Source of the DNA: Gossypium raimondii
Taxonomy: Eukaryota > Streptophyta > Magnoliopsida > Malvales > Malvaceae
Direction: 5' to 3'
NCBI RefSeq assembly: GCF_025698545.1
Contig: NC_068570.1
Span: 58,733,924-58,797,923, forward strand
DNA length: 64,000 nt
Within the stretch, counting starts at the first letter, position 1. Each line of letters opens with the position of its first letter. The translations under genes and the position numbers were made by a program. Of this stretch, positions 23,999 to 35,865 are shown piece after piece. Under the pieces are notes generated by a model. That model did no database searches. It saw nothing but the letters and a program-made list of their open reading frames with translations, and was not told the origin of the DNA.

Positions 23999-24416
23999 GG
24001 TATAATAGTTTATTTGCCCTCCAACTTTATAAAAAATATTTTAGTCCTTCTCTTAATTTTTTTTGCTTATTTTAATTTTTAAATTTGCGTTATTTATCAA
24101 ATCACTTCAAAATAAACGAAAAGTTAACACCTTCTAATTTTGCTTACATGGTATATATGTGGATTGTCATGTCAACAAATAAATAATTTTTAAAATTTAA
24201 AAATTAAAAATTATAAAATTATTAAAATATTTTAAAATATATATTTAATTTTTTAAAAATAATTAATTACTAACGTGGCATACATGAAAGCTTCTACATT
24301 AGCAAAATTAATAGAAGTTAACTTTTCCTTCAAATTTTCAAGAATTAAAAGAGACAATAATTAAATGAAAGACTAAAATATTTTTTAAAGTTGAGGACCA
24401 AATAAATTAGTATGCC
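23999..24416. mobile_element. Mutator-type MITE with exact 9-bp target duplication
   Basis: A 418-bp element with ends GGTATAATAGTTTATTTGCC and, reversed, GGCATACTAATTTATTTGGT. Flanked by atctttaaa on both sides (23990-23998 and 24417-24425), an exact 9-bp duplication. The interior has the CTTACATGGTATATATGTGG and AACGTGGCATACATG pair seen in the 14338 copy. Confidence 0.85.
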
Positions 24417-24629
24417 ATCTTTAAATAAAAATCATTTAATTTAATAATTGAAAGCATAATTGTTAAAAACTAACGAATCGTTTCATTGAACTAAAAATTG
24501 GTAAATATATCGATTCGAACAAAAATTTAAATTGATTTTTGAACCAACCACTAAAACCGATTGAACTAGTTTTTATTTTTTAAATTTTTATTAAATTTTA
24601 ATAAAAAACAAATTAAAGATTGAATATTA

Positions 24630-24934
24630 GGATAATTTACACAAAAAAGCTCTTTTTTAAAAAAATTACCAAAATGAGCCCGATATTTAATTATTTACCC
24701 AAATGGGGTATTTTTCGACAAATCGCGTCCACGTCAGCACGATGTCAGGGGATGCTCCAGGAAGTCGCGGCCACGTCAAGAAATCGCTACCGACGTGGTT
24801 GCGATTTTCTGCGTCTCTCGATATCGCTACCGACGCGGACGCGATTTGCCAGAAAATGACCTACTCCGGTAAATAGTTAAATACCGGGTCTATTTCGATA
24901 ATTTAAAAAAAAAGCTTTTATTGATAAATTATCC
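24630..24934. mobile_element. Mutator-type MITE with GC-rich core
   Basis: A 305-bp element with ends GGATAATTTACACAAAAAAG and, reversed, GGATAATTTATCAATAAAAG; the repeat extends for about 70 bases through CCCGATATTTAATTATTTAC. Flanks tgaatatta (24621-24629) and tgaatacta (24935-24943) differ by one base in 9. The core is strikingly GC-rich, with repeated ATCGC and CCACGTCA words such as AAATCGCGTCCACGTCAGC, unlike its AT-rich surroundings. Confidence 0.8.
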
Positions 24935-25109
24935 TGAATACTATGGTTCGGTTTTTAAAACCATAATTAAAAGTCAAATATATATATATATATATATTAT
25001 TTTAAGTGTATATATTGCTATATATTTCTCTTTGTCTATTCCCAACTCTGTCAACTCTTCTCACCTCGCTCTCCTCGCTTTCAATCTGTCTCCCTATTGA
25101 AGCAGTGCA

Positions 25110-28100
25110 ATGGGTACGAAAAGCAAGACTCTGTTCTTCGCTTTTCTGCTACTGTTATCCACTGCTCATTCCTTCTATCTCCCTGGTGTTGCACCTCGTG
25201 ATTTCCAAAGGGTACCTTCTTTTTTTCACTCTATCCCTCTCTGGGTTTATCTTTAATCTTCATGTTGATTCATGGGTTAGTTCTTGTTTTTGTTGATGGT
25301 GGGTTTGGAGTTGGGATCTAGGTCTTTTAAGCTTTGATTTGATGTGTTGGTGTATTCATTTCTTTTTTAGATCTGTAGTTGTGTGCTGTATCCTTTTGGG
25401 TTTTCATTCTTTTTTCAATTTTGGGTTTTGGATTTTGTTCTAATGGGGATTGCGTTGTTTGTTTGGTATTTTGCGGGATTTTGATTGTGAAATGGACTGT
25501 TCATAGTGTAAGCTTAACAACGTCTGCTAATCATGTTACTTGGATTCGGGTTTAAGTGTGAGATTCGGGTACCGACATGGGTAAAAGACGGATCTTTCGA
25601 AGGTTTTTTTTCATTTATTTGGAGGATCTTTGGAGATTATATCCTCGAGTCCATGTGTCGGATTCAATACTTTGCAAAAGTGAAGAGTCAAAGCAACATA
25701 GTTTGCTTTTACCCTTTTTTTTTGTTCTTGAATCTTAATGCTGAGATGATCATATTTTGCTTAACAAGTGGTGGCATGTTTAGGATATAATTGACAGATT
25801 GCCTATTTGTAATGATTTTTGGCAAGATTTTAAGCTACTGTATTAGGGTTTTTAAGAATTTAAATCTTATTTTGGCTTAAAAATGTAGGACCAATAGTGA
25901 TTTCTTGCAAGAACTTTCTTTGCTAATTAATTAGTTCAGTCTTCGTATTTGACTTGCATGGATGCTTGATCCCTGAATCAACACCATGTCTCTTGATTGT
26001 GTAATGTGAATTGCAAACACCTTTTTGCAAATCATAGTATAATTACTGCAGTGCATGGTTAATTTTGATCAAGGCTTATAGCTTCGCACTTTGATTCCGA
26101 GGGGCATTTTGGTGTGTTACACTGTAGTGACCATCGATATGAAAATCCAAAATTATAAAGATATCATAATAGTGTTCCAAGTCCAAAAGATCATTGACCA
26201 AAGAGTTAAAAAACATAAAGCATATTTAGTGTTAATTCCATGTGGTGCTCGGGCTATTTGTTTGTAAAACTTGAAGTTAGTTAATCCTCCAATGCTGTTT
26301 TACATTTCACAATCGGGTCCTTAAGATCCTTTTTTATTATGTATTTTTGTCTCCTTTATTGCTATGAATTGTTTTATGTCTTAAAATTTTCTTTTACCTA
26401 TTCCGAACAGGGTGATCCTCTTTATGTAAAAGTGAACAAATTATCCTCTACAAAGACACAACTTCCATATGACTTTTACTACTTGAAATATTGTAAGCCA
26501 TCCAAGATTGTGAACAATGCTGAAAATTTGGGGGAGGTGCTACGAGGTGACCGCATCGAGAACTCTGTCTACACCGTGAGCATCTGTACCTTTTCTAGCA
26601 TTGTGTGCTATTAGTGACAAGTGGTTTTCTATTAAAAGTTTTATAGATTATATCTTTTATCTGTTGTGTTTATCATTTTTTTCTTTCTTTAGTTTGAAAT
26701 GAGGGAGGATCAGCCTTGCAAAATAGTCTGTCGAATAAAACACGATGCTGATTCTGCCAAGAATTTCAAGGAAAAAATTGATGATGAATATCGAGTTAAT
26801 ATGTAAGTAAATTTGATGTTAAAGGTTCATGTTTCCTTATTCTTTTCTCCTTTTTGAAGATGTTTTATGTGATTCTTACCCTTTATTTCTTTTAATGTTT
26901 GTTTTCCCCCCTTTTACGTTCATGTTTGTACTGAATTATATGGAGTTGATGTGCAGGATACTTGATAACCTTCCAGTTGCGGTTCGTAGACAAAGGAGAG
27001 ATGGAAGTCAATCAACAACATATGAACATGGTTTCCGTGTTGGGTTCAAAGGGAATTATGCCGGGGTATGCTCTGGGAAGCTAGTACTACTTTCAAAGTT
27101 TTATGCTCGTCTTATCTTTTCTTAGCCATTCATGTGTCATTGCAGAGCAAGGAAGAGAAGTATTTCATCAACAATCACTTGAGCTTCAGGGTTATGTTTC
27201 ACAGGGATACTGAGACTGATGCTGCTCGAATTGTTGGATTCGAGGTTACTCCAAACAGGTTTTCTACAATTTTTCTTTTACTTACTTTTTGTTCATTTGC
27301 ATCCGTTTTGACATTTGGTTAATATGTGTGATTTAATTATGACTTAGCCATTAAGAGTTGTGGGTCAGGTTAGGGGGTAATGGGCTACCTTCAAAAATTG
27401 TTCCATGCTTGACATCACTGGAAGCATAAGGTTCTTGTGCCAGATATGTTGGTTTCAATATCTAATGGATGTGTGTTAGACTGGGATATTCTACATTTAG
27501 ATCACACTAAATCATAGGGTTAAATCATTATTTGGGGTTTGAACTTGTTAACTTTTCTTACATTGGGGCCTGAACTTGATGATTGTTCCTACATTGGAGC
27601 TTGAACTTTTTTTTTTGTCGAAGTTAATTATTGAACTTGGCAATTGTTCTCACATTGGGACCTAAACTCTAGGGTTCAAGGACTATCTTGGGCAAAAAAA
27701 AAGTTCAAGCCCCATTGTGGGAAGTATTGCCAAGTTCAGGGCCTTGAATAAAAAAAAGTTCAGGCCCCACTGTGAGAAAATTGCTAAGTTTAGGACCTAA
27801 CTTGGATGAAACAAATTCAGGCCCCAATATGAGAAAATTGCTAAGTTTAGGACCTAACTTGGACGAAAAAAATTCAGGCCCCAATGTAGGAAAAGTTGCC
27901 AAGTTCAGGCCCTAAAAAGTAATTTAACCCTAAATTGTATGTTGGAGTTCAATAAAAATGTACAACAGGTTCCAAGCCCTGTAATTTTCTGTACTCCATT
28001 GTTTCTTTTTGTTTCATTATTTTGAAAAGTCATTATAATGGTATGCTGAGGACATGTAGCCATTGAACTACTTGAGTGTTCTTTTTTGCACTTATATATT

Positions 28101-29745
28101 CATTATTCTTCAATTTCCTCCAATTATAGTTGAAGTAGCAATTTGTTTGTCCCCTTGAAACATGCTACTCAAAAGGGGAACTCAATTTGTGATGAACTAT
28201 GCAGTCATCATGCAACATTAGAGACTAGCGTTTTTAGGATCAGGGTTATCATCTATTGGTTATCGGTTATCAAGTGACCAGCTTACTTATGTCATTATTG
28301 TCCATTGTGTGGCTCTTGTGAACAGCATTAATCACGAGTACAAGGAATGGGACGAGAAGAATCCCCAGGTAACAACATGCAATAAGGACACCAAAAATCT
28401 AATTCAAGGCAGCACTGTTCCACAAGAAGTTGACGCAGGCAAGGAGGTTGTCTTCACATACGATGTGACTTTCAAGGTACTCCGCCTTCCGTTTCTCTTT
28501 CTTGTCATTAGTTTTTTTCACTCTATATGCTAATGCATAGGTATATGCTAATGCATAGGTGAACTTACTTTTTTTTTCCTTTGTCAGGAGAGTGATATAA
28601 AGTGGGCTTCACGTTGGGACACATACCTTCTGATGAACGATGATCAGATCCACTGGTTCTCCATCATAAATTCATTGATGATTGTTCTCTTCCTATCTGG
28701 CATGGTGGCCATGATCATGATGAGAACATTGTACAAAGATATCGCAAACTATAATCAGTTGGAAACTCAAGACGAGGCACAAGAAGAAACGGGATGGAAA
28801 CTTGTTCACGGGGATGTCTTTAGGGCCCCAATCAATTATGGTTTACTCTGTGTTTATGTTGGCACAGGTGTCCAGATTTTCGCAATGTCGCTCGTGACGA
28901 TGATATTTGCGTTGCTGGGCTTTTTATCTCCTTCCAATCGTGGAGGGCTTATGACAGCTATGGTTCTTTTGTGGGTTTTCATGGGAATATTTGCCGGTTA
29001 CTCTTCATCACGTCTATACAAGATGTTCAAGGGCACAGAGTGGAAGAGAATTACTTTGAAAACTGCATTTATGTTTCCGGGTATCTTATTTGCCATCTTC
29101 TTTGTACTGAATGCACTAATTTGGGGAGAACAATCTTCCGGTGCTGTTCCGTTCGGGACAATGTTTGCCCTTGTTTGCTTATGGTTCGGTATATCAGTTC
29201 CCTTAGTCTTTGTCGGCAGTTACTTAGGTTTCAAAAAACCAGCCATTGAAGACCCTGTGAAGACCAATAAAATCCCGAGGCAGATCTTGGAACAGGCATG
29301 GTATATGAAGCCCATCTTCTCCATACTCATTGGAGGCATTCTTCCATTTGGAGCTGTTTTTATCGAGCTATTCTTCATCTTAACATCAATATGGCTAAAC
29401 CAGTTCTATTACATCTTCGGCTTCCTTTTCATAGTGTTCGTTATTCTAATAATCACTTGTGCGGAGATAACAATCGTGCTATGCTACTTCCAGTTGTGCA
29501 GTGAAGACTACCATTGGTGGTGGAGATCTTATTTGACTGCTGGCTCCTCTGCTCTTTACCTTTTCCTTTACTCGATTTTCTACTTCTTTACCAAGTTGGA
29601 GATCACGAAGCTGGTTTCAGGCATCCTTTACTTCGGGTACATGGTAATTGTTTCATATGCCTTCTTTGTCCTAACAGGGACAATCGGATTCTATGCTTGC
29701 TTCTGGTTTGTTCGGAAGATCTACTCTTCAGTGAAAATTGACTGA
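25110..29745 (+). CDS. Transmembrane 9 superfamily protein (TMN/nonaspanin)
   Basis: Nine-pass endomembrane protein of the TM9SF/EMP70 family, resident in Golgi and endosomes. Seven exons: 25110-25211, 26411-26575, 26693-26802, 26957-27065, 27146-27258, 28326-28476, 28588-29745; all junctions agree in phase, 635 residues. A signal peptide (about residues 1-21, KTLFFAFLLLLSTAHS) precedes FYLPGVAPRDFQ, the conserved mature start. A large lumenal domain runs to about residue 265, followed by nine hydrophobic segments in the last exon. The C-terminus VKID fits the KXD/E motif that retains plant TMNs in the Golgi by COPI binding. The C-terminal two-thirds in a single exon is typical of the plant subgroup like TMN7; the exact paralogue is not assigned. 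Introns 1 and 5 each carry a MITE. Confidence 0.95.
25532..25701. mobile_element. Intronic MITE (CATGTTACT family) in TMN intron 1
   Basis: Left end CATGTTACTTGGATTCGGGT, right end GAGTCAAAGCAACATAG, as imperfect inverted repeats. It shares its ends and internal words (GTGTCGGATTC, TTTGGAG) with the element in the MSI4-like gene at 21701. Confidence 0.6.
27517..27930. mobile_element. Palindromic MITE with internal tandem units in TMN intron 5
   Basis: Left end GGGTTAAATCATTATTTGGG, right end reversed GGGTTAAATTACTTTTTAGG. Flanks taaatcata and taaattgta match at 7 of 9 bases. Each arm is itself a tandem series of about 65-bp units (CCTGAACTT...ACATTGGGGCCTGAAC on one strand, the reverse on the other), so a transcript of this intron could fold into a long hairpin. 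Confidence 0.7.
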
Positions 29746-30481
29746 GATCAAGAATGTAGAAAGAGGATCAGACATCAAACCTATGCGAATTATGGGATGG
29801 ACGAGACAATGATACAGTACAGAAAATTTTATTTCTGATCGTCTCTACAGTCTTCTTTTATTTTGCTGAATTTGCGTGTTGTAGGCTTGGCCTGTTATTT
29901 TATGTACACTGTTATGTACTGTACTGTTTTAAGTAGTTTCTCCAATGAGTAAAATTTGTGATCTAGTCTTATAGATAATTCAATACTTCAATATCTACTC
30001 GTAACAGAACATTGGGGGATTCGTGGATTTGTTAATGCTTATTATTCCGGCTCGATTTTTTCTTTGGTCGAGTCGAGCATTGCATCCTGATGGTACATAG
30101 AGAATTTGGTCTTGGAACATGTTGTAGTTCAAGTATGTCGCGTAGATTGTTACACAAACATCGTGTTTCCAATATTACAACTGCTATCTATGTTACTCGG
30201 ACGTGATTGTTGAATGTGTACTTAAACTATGCTTCCTACTGAACCCTTCCAATGCCTCGTTTACCTATGACTCCACCATATAGCGTTTCTCGATCTTCAT
30301 ATCTGGCCACTGGTTGCCAGCATCATATTCCGGCTTTGTCACCGATGTAATTTGTGTCCATACTCATAGCACATGTTTTGAAACAACATTCAACTAATTG
30401 GTGAAACAGTTTGCAACTTATCGAGCAGTGACATCAAAGATCGTAATCCGACAAGGACATGTTTAAAAGTACCCTTTTGGT

Positions 30482-30593
30482 TAGGTACTATGGTCCTTCA
30501 GCTGCTTAAGGTTCATAGCTTTCCAACCGGTAACAAGTTCGATTAACACCACTCCGGAGTAATAAACATTGAGCATATCCCGGCAATCATTAC
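30482..30593 (-). pseudogene. Protein kinase domain remnant
   Basis: Minus-strand translation gives NVYYSGVVLIELVTGWKAMN, closely matching subdomain IX of plant receptor-like kinases (DVYSFGVVLLELVTGRKA), and stops soon after. No other kinase subdomains are recognisable nearby, though sequence to about 30230 has similar base composition. The source gene cannot be named. Confidence 0.5.
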
Positions 30594-30603
30594 TAAATTT
30601 TGT

Positions 30604-31028
30604 GGCAAAAGTATCTTGGAGGTTCTTATAGTAGGAGTCAGATTGCATTTTGCTCTATTTACTCAAAGAATGGATAAATTTATTCCTATATGTTAAATTA
30701 GAAAGTAATCTGGTTCTTCTGTTAAAAATTGTTTATTTCTATGGTTAAAAATTAGTCCCTATACATTAGCTTGTTGACGTACACGTGAAATGCCGTGTCA
30801 CTGTCTAATTATTTCGTCAGTCATGTCAATTTTAAAAAAATAATTAATTGCTAATATGGCATACGCATGGATTGTCAGCGAAGTTAACGACTGTTAAAAT
30901 TTTTTTTGTTAATTTCGGGGAGATTTGATAAATAATGTAAGTTCAATGATTAAAAAAACAAAAAATTAAACAAAAAGTCAAAATTATTTTTTTCCGTAAA
31001 GTTGGAAAGCTAAATAAGCTATTAAGCG
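30604..31028. mobile_element. Chimeric MITE joining two families
   Basis: The left part (to about 30770, GGCAAAAGTATCTTGGAGG then CAGATTGCATTTTG) is the family at 42675 and 55418. The right part (GCTAATATGGCATACGCATG through TAAAGTTGGAAAGCTAAATA) is the family at 14338 and 23999. Right boundary approximate. Confidence 0.5.
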
Positions 31029-31222
31029 GTAGTAAAATGAGAATAAATTACAACAAGAAGATTAATTTAAACCAACAGTATGGGGTTTCTCTTATTATTG
31101 TTTATTTCAAGTGAATATAAAATATCTGTGATAATCAAAATTACAATTCAAAACAGAGCTCAATCAGTATGCCATTATAATTGTCTACAAAGCTGAAAAA
31201 AGGAAGCTTTAATGAATGATGA

Positions 31223-31417
31223 TCACTTGGAAGGTAGCTTAGTTACAACATTTTGGTCCTGTTTGGACATAGCAGCCGATGCCGCCATTGTCATGGCGGC
31301 CGCTGCCGCGCCAAGCTTTGCACTGCCAGCAGCCTTCATAGCACCACCCACTTTGGCAAAAATAGCTACACCTCCTACAAGAAATGCCCTCAACACTACA
31401 GTTGGTTTCACTGCCAT
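31223..31417 (-). CDS. Conserved small plant protein, 64 residues
   Basis: The ORF opens MAVKPTVVLRAFLVGGVAIF and continues with an Ala/Gly/Met-rich stretch, AKVGGAMKAAGSAKLGAAAA, ending KQDQNVVTKLPSK. I recall very similar short proteins in other dicots but know no function. The hydrophobic Val/Ala/Gly segment (about residues 7-50) could lie in or on a membrane. The ATG at 31417 is preceded on the minus strand by TTTTGCAG|GACAATC, which looks like the acceptor of a 5' UTR intron, so the promoter is probably further right, perhaps beyond 32.7 kb. This is inference. Confidence 0.65.
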   Translation of the reverse strand: MAVKPTVVLRAFLVGGVAIFAKVGGAMKAAGSAKLGAAAAAMTMAASAAMSKQDQNVVTKLPSK

Positions 31418-32880
31418 ATATATAATTTTATTTTGATTGTCCTGCAAAATTTTCCAATATCATAGAAATCTCAAATTCTAGTCTCATTTGAGCAACAATG
31501 CAAAAGAATAGAAGCAAGGCTTAGACTCGGGTGTAAGGATTATAGATATGTGTTTTACAGTGACAAAGAAAATATTTGGGGTAGATTTAAGTTCTATAAT
31601 TGTACGAGAGCTAAAATGCAATTTTTTCATTTTAATACCTGATATCCTTATAATTTTTAAAAGATTAAATCAAAATTTCTTCATTTTCAGGGACAAAGTG
31701 TAATTTTATTATTTACTAATTTAAAACTTTATAAATTTTAAAGGGTCAAAATCTAAACTTCTACTTTTAGGAGGCCGGGACCCTTACCAACCCCCAGCGT
31801 TGCCTTTGGTGTTTGATATGAACATACTTAAATTTGTAAATCATTCACGTATGTAGAGCCGTTTGAGGGTCATCTCTTTATAGCTATATCCAAGAATGTA
31901 TTTAAAAAGTTTTTAGATAATTATATCTCCATAATCGTATGTGCGAAGTCAAAAAAATTTATGTTAAGAGTCAAAGATTAAATTATAAAATTTGAAAGGG
32001 TAAAATTATAATTTTACATTAAAAAAAAAGTCAAAATACAATTGATCATTTTTAGAGACCGAGGCCCGTCTTTGCTCCTTTGTATATATTTAGACATTCC
32101 TTGCTAGTAGCCAATTAAATGGGAAAATTTCTCTTTACCCCTTTCAAACATTAAATAATTCTAATTAAGCTCTTTACTTCTTAATTGAATGAAAAATAAA
32201 TTCTGTTTATGGCCTCTCCAAAAAATTAATAATGCAATTTAATTCTTTTTAACTTTGGCCCTTTCATAGTTTATAGCTTTGACCTGTCCAGAAATTTATA
32301 ATTTCATCTCAACCCGCATGTAAAATTCCTAACTCCGCCCCTTTTTTTTAGACAAAACCGAACATTGAAAATTCATCCATATCTACCTATGAAACTTTTG
32401 TCTCGATGAAATCCTTCATTTTAACTCTTCACAACATTGTTTTAACTTAAGTATAAGCTATTATCTAGGGTTATTCGAGTTCGAGTACGAGAATCAAATA
32501 TGAAATATATACAGTACATAAGTATGTTAAGTATTTAAAGTATTTTTATGTATTTGAAAATCTTTCAAAGATTGTATATCTCCGTATGCTCATACTCAGA
32601 TATAAATCAAACACGAGCTAAATCTTGTCCTTTAAGCGATGTATCCTTTTCCCCCATAATTTCAACCAAAATCTTAAACTCAAAAATTCTAGGTTAGTAC
32701 CCATTTCCACAAAATTTTCAACATAATCTTAGATCATATAACGGATAAGAGATTGAAGAAATCAAACCTTAAAAACTTGAAGATGAAATCTTTTCGATTT
32801 AGTCCTTTTTGCCACTATCGTAAGCTAAATAAAAAGAAAATGTAAGTAAATTTCGTTAATAATAATAAAAAAATCTTCAA

Positions 32881-32905
32881 TATATATATATATATATATA
32901 TATAT
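32881..32905. repeat. (TA)n microsatellite
   Basis: About a dozen uninterrupted TA units. A similar shorter run is at about 24978-24998 and another at about 60466-60484. Confidence 0.9.
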
Positions 32906-35295
32906 TTGCTTCCTTTTTATCCTCTGGTGGAGAGCTACAAATTAGGGTTGCTACTTATTATACACAACACGTTTGTAATATTCTTTACCATTAGAAGCCG
33001 AATTTTATTGAAGAAAAATAAATGGTCAAAGGTTTTATTATGATTAGCGACGACCCGTATATTCCTCGCTATAGTCGTGCGCCGCCAAAGGGAAAACAAT
33101 TAGTGACGGAGTAGCCAAAAAACGACACCGTATTCTTAAGATAAGTCTATGATCCTAAAAGAGAGCATTTATCGGTTTAAACCAACTAAATTGACCCATT
33201 TAATTTGATCGGTTTTGGTTTGAGTGGTTTAAGCAAACTATTTGGGGTTGAGCATTTTCTGGAATCGAGCCTAAGTTTGGTTTGGATAGTCAACGTCTCG
33301 ATTTATAAGTTATTTTGACTTGATTCGAATTTTTTTTACTTTAAAACTGAATTAGATCGTTGTTAAATTAAGTTCAAACTCGACCAGTTTTGATTATTAA
33401 ACAAACTGAATTCGAGTAAATAATGAACTTAATTGAGGTTTTCTTTTCGAATTTTTTTTATTAGCAACATAAATTAATCATATTATCTTCTCGAATAAAT
33501 TAAACTAGAAGGTGTAAAGTTAAAAGGATAGTTTTGGCTCACTAATTTTGGAAAATTTTCATTAAGTTTCTCAAAATTTTAAAAATTTTAATTAAGTCCT
33601 CCATTTTATCTTTGGAATTTCTCATTAAAATTTTCAAAATTTCAAAATTTTAATTAAACGTTTGAAGGACGGTAAAATCTTATAATTTCCTCTAGATTTT
33701 ACTTGAAATATTTTTCATATTTCGACTCGTATTTTAACATAGGTTTAGGGATAAAATTATTTAAGGATCCTCCAAATACATAAAAAAATAATAAACCCAA
33801 CCATATTAAACACATACCTTAATCGACACTCACACTATAATCCGAGTATCATAATTATTCAATTGAAATACGTGTATTTTATAACTATGTTTAATCTATT
33901 ATATATTTATATAAATTCTAACACATTAATTATTTTTAGGCTTAAACGCCTTAATCATTCAAATTATATAATTTTTAATACATTTTGTTGAAAATTTCCC
34001 TCCTTGGCCACTAAAATACATTTTCAGATTTGAATTTATTTAACTGTATTTATGGGCTTGACTGAGTATATAAATGATATCTAGCCTATCAATGAAGATC
34101 ATATCGCATGGGGTAATATATTTTGGATATTGAATCGAATCAGATCGCCCCATCTAATCCCTTGGATTGTGGATATTGGACTGGATTGAAACTCTAAATT
34201 GATTAGTTGCCAAGAGTCCATATTTACATTACTCATTATTATATTGCATCCAATTGATCTTATTGTTGTTTTAGTGGGATTGTGATAGATTTTCTTATGT
34301 AAGTAAGTCTCAAAATACTTTATATAATTGAGAGATTTGTATAAGTTAATGTACAGAGAAAATTAAACACTTAATCTATTATTGTGAGGAATATTATTGT
34401 ATGAGTGTATTTTGATAGTAAAACATGTGTTGCAGTTTTACTTGCTTCACAAGGGGTGAATTTAGAGGTTAGGGTATCGGATTTTCAAATTACAAAAGTA
34501 AGAAAAATTATCACAGGGTGTGATAGGTTAGAATCAGTTGTTGTAATTGTAAGCAGAGTGGATATTTCTCACTGAACAAGACTCTATATACGCAGGGAAA
34601 CCAAATTGCATAAACAACTCCTCCTATTCTGATTTGTTTACTATTTTCGTTGTGATGGAGTGTCCACTCCCTTATCACTCTTTCACTATGGTAATTAGCA
34701 AATGTTTGGGGTAACACATTTGTACATATTTATATCATATTCATATTATTTTTCAATATGCCTTATTTTAATTATTATTCTTTTATCGTATTTATATTAT
34801 CACAATGCGTCCAAATTAGACTTGTCTATTCTATGAATTGGAAACCCAACATGATAAACTTGATCCAACTGGATTTGGCTATAAAAAGTCATTAATCCGG
34901 ATATGAATCCGAATTAACTTGATCAAATTCACTCAACTTAAAATAATTTGAACAAGTAAACCGAAATTACCTAAATCTAAACTCTAAACTAGCACAAATC
35001 AAAATGATCCAAAACCAACTTGATACGCCCAACTAACAAGAGTAGCCCAAATTTATATATATCTAATCCTAAGATAAAATCAATTCTATTTTGCATGCAT
35101 ATTGAACAACTTCTTGGTTGTGTTGACAAAGACTTGAGATTTTGAACATTTAGGTTTGAGTCTCAACTTGTGAAAAATATACGTGGGTTAACTAGTTACT
35201 TAGTTAGTTAGTTAGACTTCAGTTAAATTATTCAGTTCAATACTTATAATGATTGATTTGAATTGGAATTATTGGTATAATTAGTTAATTATTTT

Positions 35296-35865
35296 GGGTA
35301 AACTATATCTAAGGTCATTCAACTATTAGCAAGTTTACATTGTAGTCACTTAATTTTAAAAAGTTACAAGTTAATCATTAAAATATTCAAAAGTTACAAG
35401 TTGGTCACTGGCATTCGTACACCGTCATTGAATGGCCGCCTGAGTTGTTTGGAACTCTCCAATTAATTCTTTTGTTTTGCTACTATTTGGGGCTTGCCGA
35501 AAGAGGAGACTTTCTTTTTTTTTTTTGTTTGCTTTCATTGTGGTTGTCGTGATATTTTCTTAGTCGCTTGTTTGAGGTGTGTGTTAATAGGTTGATTGTG
35601 GATTTTTTAGGTTACAATTTTGACCTAAGGGAAAATGGTGAGTGGGTTAAGAATGAAGGGTTGTTGCATTGATAGGGTCAGAGGTAATTAGACACAAGGT
35701 TGACAATGGTTTTGCTAGAGCTTGAGGCTTGAGTTGTTGATAGTGTTTGGATTATCAAGTTGGGAAGTAATGATGCATATATATTGAGTGACCAAAGTCT
35801 AAGCTTGTAAACTTACTAATAATATGGTGACTAAACTTATAAATGACCAAATTATAAATTCACCC
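35296..35865. mobile_element. MITE with GGGTAAACTATA / GGGTGAATTTATAA ends
   Basis: The left end GGGTAAACTATATCTAAGGT and right end reversed GGGTGAATTTATAATTTGGT lead into matching AGTTTAC/AAGCTTGTAAAC segments (TTAGCAAGTTTACATTGTAG left, AAGCTTGTAAACTTACTAAT right). The interior is longer and partly GC-richer (CACTGGCATTCGTACACCGT). No target duplication recognised. Confidence 0.55.

Larger units (their letters stand above)
22582..25109. other. Spacer between MSI4-like and TMN genes
   Basis: MSI4-like 3' UTR, then very AT-rich DNA with two well-bounded MITEs (23999-24416, 24630-24934). 22800-23160 holds a diverged repeat with paired GATTTAATCGAATGATAT and GATTGAATTAAGAATTGA-type words. A (TA)n run lies at about 24976-24998. 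The last 100 bases are the TMN promoter and leader. Confidence 0.5.
29746..31222. other. Spacer: TMN 3' UTR, kinase scrap, MITE
   Basis: TMN 3' UTR to about 29990. 30000-30600 is moderately GC-rich and contains a protein-kinase remnant on the minus strand. 30604-31028 is a chimeric MITE. A short CTATGTTACTCGGACGTGATTG word at about 30190 is a fragment of the CATGTTACT MITE family. The rest is 3' flank of the small gene that follows. Confidence 0.45.

Noticed and set aside
27705-27902. Minus-strand ORF with repeating LGPEF/KLSNFL units
   Set aside because: Periodic translation of the palindromic MITE in TMN intron 5, not a gene.
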